64,000 bases of DNA from contig PPDH01000020.1 of NCBI GenBank assembly GCA_002899765.1, positions 1 through 64,000 of the forward strand, written 5' to 3'. The notes beneath the pieces are model-generated. The model made no database searches. It saw only the letters and a program-made list of their open reading frames with translations, and was not told where the DNA came from. The stretch is from Sulfurimonas sp. Its GTDB lineage: Bacteria > Campylobacterota > Campylobacteria > Campylobacterales > Sulfurimonadaceae. Positions 57,254 to 64,000 of this stretch are shown here, piece after piece; positions within the stretch are counted from its first letter, which is position 1, and each line of letters starts with the position of its first letter. A program made the translations under genes and the position numbers.

Positions 57254-57883
57254 ATGAGCAAAACATTTAAAGAGGCGATGGATTTTAGACATGCATGTAA
57301 GCTTTTTGAGCAAAACAGAAAAATATCCGACAAAGAGATAAGAGAGATACTCGAAGCGGGGCGTAAATCTCCCTCATCTTTTGGCATGGAACCGTGGAAG
57401 TTTCTGGTAGTTACAAATGAGGAGCTAAAAACAAAGATAAGACCGTTTTGTTGGAATCAGCCGCAAATCAGTACTTGTTCGCATTTAGTTGTAATACTTG
57501 CTGCCATAGAGAGTGTACGACCTGAGAGCGGAGTCGTAAAGAAGAGATTTTTAAGAAGAGAGATGCCGCAGGAAATGCTTGATTTTTACATGGATAAGTA
57601 TAGAGCGCATTTGAGTAAAACTCTAAGCAGTGATGAAAATATACTCTGCTGGACTGCCAGACAGACATATATCGCCGCTGCAAACATGATGACATGTGCA
57701 GCGACACTTGGTATAGACAGCTGCCCGATTGAGGGGTTTGACAAAGAGGATGTGGAGAAGGTTTTAGAGCTTGATACTAAAAAATATCAACTCTCTTTAA
57801 TACTGCCGTTTGGATACAGGGTAAATGAGCAGTCATCTCAGTTAAGAGTGCCCTTTGAAGAGGTTGTAGAGTTTATAGAGTAG
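57254..57883 (+). CDS. Nitroreductase-family flavoprotein
   Basis: The 209-aa protein has the FMN-binding opening DFRHACKLFEQNRKISDKEIREIL, GRKSPSSFGMEPWKFLVV, and the late AANMMTCAATLGIDSCPIEGFD segment. It should reduce nitro or quinone compounds with NAD(P)H. AGGAGATG precedes the ATG. Its end overlaps the convergent gene by 11 bp. Confidence 0.92.
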   Translation: MSKTFKEAMDFRHACKLFEQNRKISDKEIREILEAGRKSPSSFGMEPWKFLVVTNEELKTKIRPFCWNQPQISTCSHLVVILAAIESVRPESGVVKKRFLRREMPQEMLDFYMDKYRAHLSKTLSSDENILCWTARQTYIAAANMMTCAATLGIDSCPIEGFDKEDVEKVLELDTKKYQLSLILPFGYRVNEQSSQLRVPFEEVVEFIE

Positions 57884-58607
57884 AAAATTTAGCGATTATA
57901 GGGTTGTGGTCGGAGATTTTTTTGCTGTCTATTACTTCGGAGTAGGTAACATCTAAGTCTCTGTAAAAGATATAATCTATAGAGTTTGTAAAGATTTTCT
58001 TGAGATGTTTTTCATTGCTAAACTCAACCTTTTTGAGCGATAAATTATGCGTAAATTCATTTAAAAACTGCACTCTCATAAGATTCCAAGTGTTAAAGTC
58101 ACCCGCTACTATCATCGCTCCTTTGTGCTCAGAGATAGATTCATAGAGGTAGTCAAGCTCATTTTTAAAGTCGCTGTTATGCACAAAGTTTATAGCATGC
58201 AGATTTACCACAAGAAGGATTTGATCTTCTTTGAGTTTATGATATGTAATAAGTGAAACTTTATGTGTAGCACATCTCAGTTCGCGCTTTTTGCTAAGGA
58301 GAGCAAACTCATCTTCGCAAGATGATTTAAAAGCACTCATAACTCCAAAAACATGCTTTTTCGTCTCTATATTTGGAGATAATATATATGAGTAGTCGTA
58401 AATATCCAGCTCAATAGAGAGGCTTTTTTTAACTTCTTGAAGCAGAAGCAGGTCAAAATTATGATTTTTTATAAGCGACTCTATAAACTCTTTATAAGAG
58501 CTCTTAAGTGTCAGTTTTGCCACATTCCAGCAAAGAAGGCTGAACTCTCCTCCCAGACTCTCTTCTTGATGTTTTAATGATTTTACAAAACTCTTTGGTA
58601 TAAACAT
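57873..58607 (-). CDS. Endonuclease/exonuclease/phosphatase-family protein
   Basis: This 244-aa protein has the EEP core: LLCWNVAKL at the start, LLLLQEVK (metal-binding Glu), VAGDFNTWNLMR (Asp and Asn) and SDHNPIIAKF (catalytic Asp-His). It may act on DNA or a phosphoester. No signal peptide is present, so it is likely cytosolic. It starts 9 bp after the cls stop, and the two probably form one unit. Confidence 0.87.
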   Translation of the reverse strand: MFIPKSFVKSLKHQEESLGGEFSLLCWNVAKLTLKSSYKEFIESLIKNHNFDLLLLQEVKKSLSIELDIYDYSYILSPNIETKKHVFGVMSAFKSSCEDEFALLSKKRELRCATHKVSLITYHKLKEDQILLVVNLHAINFVHNSDFKNELDYLYESISEHKGAMIVAGDFNTWNLMRVQFLNEFTHNLSLKKVEFSNEKHLKKIFTNSIDYIFYRDLDVTYSEVIDSKKISDHNPIIAKFSTL

Positions 58608-58616
58608 GACAAAATC

Positions 58617-60017
58617 CTAAAGCTGCGGTGCGAGTATTCGCATAAGGTTCTCAAAAATTCTCTTTGGCGCAGAGACGTTTTTTGTTCCAAACGAAGAGTT
58701 TTCTATAAGCTTTTGCGCCCAAAGCTCTACCTCTTTGATAATCTTTTTAGAGTAGACAAACGTAGCGACTTCATAGTTTAAAAAGAGGCTTCTGTTATCA
58801 AAGTTTACGCTTCCCAGAACAAGGCTTCCATCATCAAAAATTATAGCTTTTGCATGAAGCATTGCGCCGTCATAGAGATATATTTTTATTCCCGCTTCTT
58901 CAAGCTCTCTCATGTAGGAACTTCTAACAAGATTTACAATGGTGTGATTTGCTTCCCTTGGTGTGATAAGCTTGATATTTACCCCTTTGTGGTGTGCTAT
59001 TATAAGTGCTTGAATAAGCGCATCGTTTGGGATAAAGTAAGGGGTGATGATGTAGATTTTTTCTTTTGCGCTATATATCGCAGATAAGAGAACTTCATAA
59101 AGAACATCTTTGTCCATGTCGGGGCCCGATGGAACAACTTGCAGATATATCTCACCCTCACTCTTTAGTTCTTCTTTGGCATACTCTAGCTTTTCTCCCG
59201 AAGCATACAGCCAGTCCGAAGCAAATACTTCAAAATAGTGCTCTACGGATTGACCACGTATTAAAAACATGATGTCTTGCCACCTGTTTTTGTCGTTTTT
59301 TGCACCAAGATACTCTTGTGAAAGATTTGCTCCTCCGCTCAGAACTATCTCATTGTCAAAAATATAGATTTTTCTATGATTTCTAAGGTTTATGTAGTTT
59401 CTAAAGGGCATCTCAAAAACAGGCATAAAAAACTCCACTTTTGCGCCGCTTTGCATGAGTGTTTTTAGTCTGTATCTAAATAGGTAAATAGGAAATGAAC
59501 CAAGAGAGTCGATAAGGATTTTTACCTCCAGCCCCTCTTTTGCTTTTTTAACAAGAGCATTTAAAATCTCTTTGGTAACTTTGTCATATTTTAAAATATA
59601 TGCGCTTATAAAGATTGATTTTTTTGCACTGTTTATAAATGAGAGAAGTTCATTGTAGGTTTGTGTCGCATCAAAAAAAAGTTTCAGTTCGCTGTTTTTT
59701 GCAGCATCTGCAATACCGTAATTTCTCAACATTTTATCAATACTGTTTTGTATATTATCATCCGTAGTCTGATTTTTAAGAGAGAGAGTCTCTTTTTTAT
59801 ATCTATGTTCTCTCTTTCTTGAACAGATAATAAAGTATAAAAATATTGATATGTATGGGATAAGAATTATGGAGAGAAGCCAAGCAGTTATGCTATTTGG
59901 CGTACGTCTATTGTAAAGCATGTGAAGAAGCACTACGATGATTAAAAGAGCACCAAAGACTACTAACGCATGGTAGAAAAATATATCTGCATTAATGCCG
60001 TTTATCACTTTATTCAT
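58617..60017 (-). CDS. cls: Cardiolipin synthase
   Basis: The 466-aa protein has two N-terminal membrane segments (about residues 14-34 and 42-62) and two PLD motifs, HRKIYIFDNEIVLSGGANLS (about 216) and HAKAIIFDDGSLVLGSVNFD (about 390). It joins two phosphatidylglycerols to form cardiolipin. It has the typical length and order for bacterial Cls. Confidence 0.92.
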   Translation of the reverse strand: MNKVINGINADIFFYHALVVFGALLIIVVLLHMLYNRRTPNSITAWLLSIILIPYISIFLYFIICSRKREHRYKKETLSLKNQTTDDNIQNSIDKMLRNYGIADAAKNSELKLFFDATQTYNELLSFINSAKKSIFISAYILKYDKVTKEILNALVKKAKEGLEVKILIDSLGSFPIYLFRYRLKTLMQSGAKVEFFMPVFEMPFRNYINLRNHRKIYIFDNEIVLSGGANLSQEYLGAKNDKNRWQDIMFLIRGQSVEHYFEVFASDWLYASGEKLEYAKEELKSEGEIYLQVVPSGPDMDKDVLYEVLLSAIYSAKEKIYIITPYFIPNDALIQALIIAHHKGVNIKLITPREANHTIVNLVRSSYMRELEEAGIKIYLYDGAMLHAKAIIFDDGSLVLGSVNFDNRSLFLNYEVATFVYSKKIIKEVELWAQKLIENSSFGTKNVSAPKRIFENLMRILAPQL

Positions 60018-60080
60018 CCCAAAATTATATCATTATTGTAATAAAGGAATTCTCTAAATTTTATCATCTGAAAATTTTAG

Positions 60081-60086
60081 TATAAT
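60081..60086 (+). promoter_or_regulatory. -10 box of the pyrophosphatase gene
   Basis: TAGTATAATTAC contains TATAAT, 26 bases before the ATG at 60113, after a T-rich stretch. AAAAGG serves as ribosome site. Both signals are intact although the second codon is a stop. Confidence 0.55.
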
Positions 60087-60112
60087 TACAAAAAAACTAA
60101 AAGGCTGCATAG

Positions 60113-61030
60113 ATGTAAACATATATTTTTGGTCATACAAACCCCGATTCAGATTCAATAGTAGGAGCAATATCACTAGCTTACTTAAAAAACAAGCTCG
60201 GAGAGGATTGTATACCGGCGCGTCAAGGAGATATCTCTCCCGAGACAGAGTTTATACTTAAGAAATTTGGAGCAGAGGCACCTGAACTTAAAACCTCTTA
60301 TGCCGGTGAAAATGTTTATCTTGTAGACTTTTCGGACCTTGCACAAGCCCCGCATGATATCAAAGAGGCGACTATTTTAGGAATAGTCGATCATCACAAG
60401 CTAGGTGATATTACAACAGATACTCCTCTTGAGTGCCAGATTCGTCCTGTGGGATGTTCAAATACTGTTATAAAAGAGATGTACGATTATCATGAAGTTA
60501 CGATTCCAAAAGATATTGCAGGGATGATGATGTGTGCGATTTTAAGCGATACCGTAATCTTTAAATCTCCTACATGTACAAAAGCCGATACAAAAGCTGT
60601 AAAAGATTTAGCACAAATTTGTCATATTGAAGATTATAAAGCACTTGCTATGGAGATGTTTATAGCAAAATCTGCAGTTGATGGTGCGAGTGCCAGAAAT
60701 CTAAATACAAGAGACTACAAAGCTTTTGATATGAACGGCACTAAAGTCGGGATAGGGCAGTTGGAGATGGTTGACATCTCCGTTCTTGAGAGCAGAATCG
60801 ATGAGTTGTTTGCCGATATGAAACTTATAAAACAAGAAGATGGATTGCACACAATCATGATTCTTTTAACCGACATCATGAAAGAGGGTTCACAGCTTCT
60901 TGTTATCAGTGATGATGCAAGTAAAGTTGAAAAAGCGTTTGGTATAAAACTTCAAAACAATCAAGCATGGCTAGATGGCGTGTTAAGCCGTAAAAAACAG
61001 ATTATCCCGTTTTTGCAGCCTCAGTTTTAG
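60113..61030 (+). pseudogene. ppaC: Family II inorganic pyrophosphatase, stop at codon 2
   Basis: This is a manganese-dependent pyrophosphatase of the DHH family. The 305-codon frame opens ATG TAA ACA TAT ATT TTT GGT, where relatives begin MKTYIFGHTNPDSDS. AAA to TAA at 60116-60118 would explain it. The downstream frame is intact: GHTNPDSDS (metal site), VDFSD, VDHHKLG (DHH), and the C-terminal DHHA2 domain (SRKKQIIPFLQPQF). The next in-frame ATG at 60449 lies beyond all catalytic motifs. Promoter and ribosome site look normal. Either a sequence error or a recent null mutation in a usually essential gene. Confidence 0.9.
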
Positions 61031-61035
61031 TAAAA

Positions 61036-61063
61036 AAAGTTCTTGCAGTTTTGTAAGAACTTT
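61036..61063 (+). terminator. Intrinsic terminator after ppaC
   Basis: AAAGTTCTTGCA and TGTAAGAACTTT form a 12-bp stem with one G-T pair around GTTT. It starts 6 bp after the ppaC stop and lies just before the convergent FliL-like gene. Confidence 0.7.
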
Positions 61064-61078
61064 AAAGACTTCTCTGTG

Positions 61079-61600
61079 TCACTGAACTATATATTGGTTA
61101 AAATAGACCTCTTCAACTTCTAGTTTACTTAAATTATCGTTGAGTCTATCTTTTATCTTTTTTCTAATTTTTTCACTATTTACATTTGCAGCAGAGTATC
61201 CTAACATAGCGTCTATAGTAGCGTCTCTTAAAATAACTCCCTTTTTGAGTATCTCATCTTTTGCATTACTGCTGCTCTCAAACCAAGAGTCGGTTTCATT
61301 AATAGGTTTATACTTTATAGATATATTGGCGATAAGTTTTTCATTGCCTGAGATATTGAAGACAAAGTCACCGAGATTTGCTTCTGTGGCACTAATGACA
61401 GAGACCTGCATTGCACTGTTTAGACTTGATGAAGCATCGCGTTCAAAGAAGTTCACTTTTGAAGTTGTTGTTTTAATATCATATTTTTTAAGTTTGCTAA
61501 AATCCGAATTTAAAACTCCTAAAACAAGTGATAAAATCACTATAAGAGAGATAATAATAATGATAGTATTTTTAAGTATTTTTACTCTGTCTATTTGCAT
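61079..61600 (-). CDS. FliL-like membrane protein
   Basis: This 173-aa protein has one N-terminal membrane segment (about residues 10-32) and a periplasmic domain of FliL type, with IRKKIKDRLNDNLSKLEVEEVYFNQYIVQ at the end matching the FliL closing pattern (V..VYF..FIVQ). FliL supports the flagellar stator. The gene is not within a flagellar operon here. It overlaps the downstream-facing GGDEF/EAL gene by 10 bp, which may link it to motility control by cyclic di-GMP. Confidence 0.7.
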   Translation of the reverse strand: MQIDRVKILKNTIIIIISLIVILSLVLGVLNSDFSKLKKYDIKTTTSKVNFFERDASSSLNSAMQVSVISATEANLGDFVFNISGNEKLIANISIKYKPINETDSWFESSSNAKDEILKKGVILRDATIDAMLGYSAANVNSEKIRKKIKDRLNDNLSKLEVEEVYFNQYIVQ

Positions 61601-64000
61601 GAATTAGATTCCAAATCTTCTATGGGGCAAGGTTTTGCAAAGAGATAGCCTTGAAAAAAGTCACATCCCAGCTCTTTTAAAAGTTCAAACTGCTCTTTTG
61701 TCTCAACTCCCTCGGCAATAACCTCAAGATTAAACTCTTTGCCCATTAGGATAATAGTTTTAACTATTGTTTTTTCGGAGTTATTTTTATTTAGACCAAA
61801 AATAAAAGATTGGTCGATTTTCAGTTCATCAATTTGTAGGTTTTTGAGATATTTAAGATTTGAGTATCCTGTTCCAAAATCATCTATGGATAAAGAGATA
61901 CCAAAGCTTTTTAAAGCCTCTATCTTTTGCGTAACTTCCTCTTCATTTTCTATAAAAACACCCTCTGTAATTTCAACTCTTATTTTTGCAGGGTCTATGT
62001 TTTTGGAGTCGATAAGTGCTTTTAGTCTCTCAACAAATCCCTCTTCTTTAAATTGAATATGACTTACATTTACTGAGATTCTCCACATCTTTTTTATCTC
62101 GTCATTTCTCCAAAGTACAAGTTGATCCGTAACACTCTCAAGCACAAACCGACCTATATCTTTTATGACTCCATACTCTTCGGCAAGCGGTATAAACTCT
62201 GCGGGAGATATCATTCCTTTTAGGGGATGTATCCATCTTATAAGAGCTTCAACACCCAAAACCTTTTCATCTTTATCAAATTGTTTCTGGTAGTACAGAA
62301 CAAACTCTTTTTGTATAAAAGCTTTTTTAAGTTCAAGAAGCATCTGCAGTCTTGACTTGGTTATATGCTGCAGAGATTCATTGTAAAAACGAATAGTATT
62401 TTTTCCCTCGTTTTTCGCGCTTCTCATAGCGTATTCGGCTTGATTGGAGAGTTTATCAGGATTTACTTTATGATCTAAAAAGAGCACGATTCCTATGCTG
62501 CATGTGAGATTAAGAGATTTTTTTTCTATGACAAAAGGCTCTTTTAGCGTCTCTTGTATCTCTTTTGCAAAGTTTTCGGCAATTACGGCTGCTTCTTCTT
62601 CTTTTGGTGATAAGTTTTCTAAAAGAATAGAAAACTTATCACCGCTATGTCTTGCCGCAAGAGAAGCAGTTTGGGCTTTGGAGATTAATCTTTGAGCACT
62701 CTCTTTTAAAACAAAATCTCCTGTATCGTTACCCATTAAGTCATTTATATCTTTGAAATTATCAAAATCCAAAAACAGAATTGCACCGTATTTTAGGCTT
62801 TTATCGCTATCAGCTAAGGCTTGAGAGAGGTGCTGTTCAAAGAGTCTTTGATTCGGCAGATAGGTAAGAGGGTCATAAAAGGACAATTGGTTAATCGCCT
62901 CTTTTTGATGAAAAGAGTTGATTGCAAAACCGACATCGCCTGCAAGTTCGTTTATCATATCTTGTTCTTCTTTGCTTAACCCTTTTTGCTCCGTTGTACA
63001 AATATTCATAACGCCGAGAGCTTTTTTTGCATGGTGTTTTTTTCGAAGAGGAGTTAAATAAATCTCGCTTATGCCGTATTTTTCCATTTTTTCTTTGCAT
63101 TCAGACGGCAGATTTTCATCAAAATTTTTAATCATTACAAATTTGTTGTTTTCAAAAACATCTAGCTCTAAGGGGAGAACATTAAAGTCTTCATCAAGTC
63201 CTATAGAAGCTTTTACAATAAGTTCACCGTTTTCAACAACCAATATTTTTACGCTGGCAAAAGTTGTATTTGAGTGCATGGATACGGCTGTATCGCTTAT
63301 GAGTTCATCGATATTTTTAGCTGTGATAAGGATTTGGTTACAGTCTGCAACGGTTCTTAGTATGGAGAAAAGATGTCTTTGATTTTCATTTGCGATTTGG
63401 AGCTCATTTTTTTGCTCCTCTAAATCGGCAGTTTTTTTTCTTACCTCTTCTTGAAGAACTATTTTTTGTTCAACATCTTGAACGGTTAATTTCTTGATTG
63501 CAAAATAGACTATTGTGAGCAGCAGTAAAGTTGTAAACCAGGTAAAAAACGTAGTTTTGTAAAAACTGCCTATAGCAGCTTTTTCCAGTTCGTCAACAGG
63601 AATCTTAATGCTTGTAACGCCTCTTATATCTCCTATGTTGTAATCGTAAGCTGCATCGTATCTCTCTTGTATAGATGGTAAAACTTCCTCTTTTTTACCA
63701 TGACACTGTATACAGTATTTTTCTATAATAAGCGGCGCAGTATAGTGAAGAATTTCTTTGGAGTTTTGCTTGATTTTTTGGATATGTACTTTAGTATTTG
63801 GATTCTTTTTGAAAAAATCTATGGCTTTTAGTTCAAAAGCATCAGCCATATTTTTAGGATTTCTAGGTCTGTCGGTTACATTTCTGATGGTTACGTTGTC
63901 TTTTGAGAGTTTTTCAAATTTATCGCTTATAAGTGTGGAAGCATGGGCCGGTAAAAAGCCGATGGTTGAGTCGTTTATATCTAAACCGCTTTTTAAAAAT
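61591..64000 (-). CDS. Haem-type sensor GAF-GGDEF-EAL protein (partial)
   Basis: The frame runs through the right edge: upstream of the Met at 63849 it stays open to 64000 and reads the RNPKN pattern of a DUF3365/Tll0287-like sensor. That sensor holds CIQCH near 63710 (a CxxCH c-type haem site). A membrane segment, a coiled coil, a GAF domain, a GGDEF domain with a degenerate SGDKF motif, and an EAL domain follow. EALIRW, DDFGTGYSNLKYLKNL and AEGVETKEQFE are intact in the EAL domain. I infer that it degrades cyclic di-GMP in response to a haem signal. The start is outside the window. Confidence 0.9.
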   Translation of the reverse strand, partial: FLKSGLDINDSTIGFLPAHASTLISDKFEKLSKDNVTIRNVTDRPRNPKNMADAFELKAIDFFKKNPNTKVHIQKIKQNSKEILHYTAPLIIEKYCIQCHGKKEEVLPSIQERYDAAYDYNIGDIRGVTSIKIPVDELEKAAIGSFYKTTFFTWFTTLLLLTIVYFAIKKLTVQDVEQKIVLQEEVRKKTADLEEQKNELQIANENQRHLFSILRTVADCNQILITAKNIDELISDTAVSMHSNTTFASVKILVVENGELIVKASIGLDEDFNVLPLELDVFENNKFVMIKNFDENLPSECKEKMEKYGISEIYLTPLRKKHHAKKALGVMNICTTEQKGLSKEEQDMINELAGDVGFAINSFHQKEAINQLSFYDPLTYLPNQRLFEQHLSQALADSDKSLKYGAILFLDFDNFKDINDLMGNDTGDFVLKESAQRLISKAQTASLAARHSGDKFSILLENLSPKEEEAAVIAENFAKEIQETLKEPFVIEKKSLNLTCSIGIVLFLDHKVNPDKLSNQAEYAMRSAKNEGKNTIRFYNESLQHITKSRLQMLLELKKAFIQKEFVLYYQKQFDKDEKVLGVEALIRWIHPLKGMISPAEFIPLAEEYGVIKDIGRFVLESVTDQLVLWRNDEIKKMWRISVNVSHIQFKEEGFVERLKALIDSKNIDPAKIRVEITEGVFIENEEEVTQKIEALKSFGISLSIDDFGTGYSNLKYLKNLQIDELKIDQSFIFGLNKNNSEKTIVKTIILMGKEFNLEVIAEGVETKEQFELLKELGCDFFQGYLFAKPCPIEDLESNSCK

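Noticed and set aside
60081-60118. An alternative start upstream of the ppaC stop
   Set aside because: No ATG, GTG or TTG lies in frame between the stop and the GHTNPDSDS motif, and any start before the stop cannot pass it.

Overview
The window looks like the chromosome of a Sulfurimonas-type member of the Campylobacterota (Epsilonproteobacteria). The DNA is AT-rich with short intergenic gaps. Characteristic genes include the carboxynorspermidine pathway (nspC and its dehydrogenase), a RibB with a degenerate RibA-like tail, an epsilon-type RecO, a CheX-like/fliN/fliO-like flagellar group, and sensors with CxxCH haem motifs. The species is an inference; no database was searched.

Positions 1 to about 24,017 are an integrated mobile element with a plasmid-type core. 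It has a six-copy, 22-bp-period iteron array (879-1001) in front of a Rep_3-type initiator gene. Next come a MobF (TrwC/TraI-type) relaxase, a convergent TraD/TrwB-type coupling protein, a small unknown gene and a small MobC/TrwA-like gene. A hairpin plus TATTGTTATAGGGC motif at 8226-8260 closely resembles the R388 nic region, so I call it oriT. The right end holds an excisionase-like regulator and a tyrosine integrase. It abuts a 42-bp copy of the 5' half of initiator tRNA-Met, next to intact tRNA-Gln and tRNA-fMet genes. The left end lies outside the window.

The cargo (9,636-21,679) is a defence-like operon: a PLD-SNF2 helicase, a DUF4391 protein, a PemK-type toxin with a degenerate upstream ORF, a type III-like adenine methyltransferase (Mod), an ABC/OLD-like ATPase, a PIN nuclease, a membrane-anchored unknown protein, and a type III restriction subunit (Res). 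The ATPase-PIN-membrane trio lies between mod and res and is joined to its neighbours by TAATG and ATGA overlaps. It is the best candidate here for an undescribed module. Two paralogous small genes of unknown function flank the cargo.

Positions 24,254-64,000 are ordinary chromosome: ribB, an RraB/DUF695 protein, an acyltransferase, carboxynorspermidine synthesis, a haem-type chemoreceptor, recO, gltBD, accD-thiE-rlmH-dksA-like-dus, a flagellar group, tauE-like, uvrA, selD-mnmH, a MscS channel, cyclic-di-GMP enzymes, cardiolipin synthase, a family II pyrophosphatase and a FliL-like protein.

Five genes (mod, res, tauE-like, uvrA, ppaC) each carry one in-frame stop codon with the reading frame otherwise intact. 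No clear frameshift was found in any large gene. Since uvrA and ppaC are normally needed, either the source sequence carries point errors or this lineage has real nonsense mutations. None of the five stops is TGA, so selenocysteine decoding cannot explain them.
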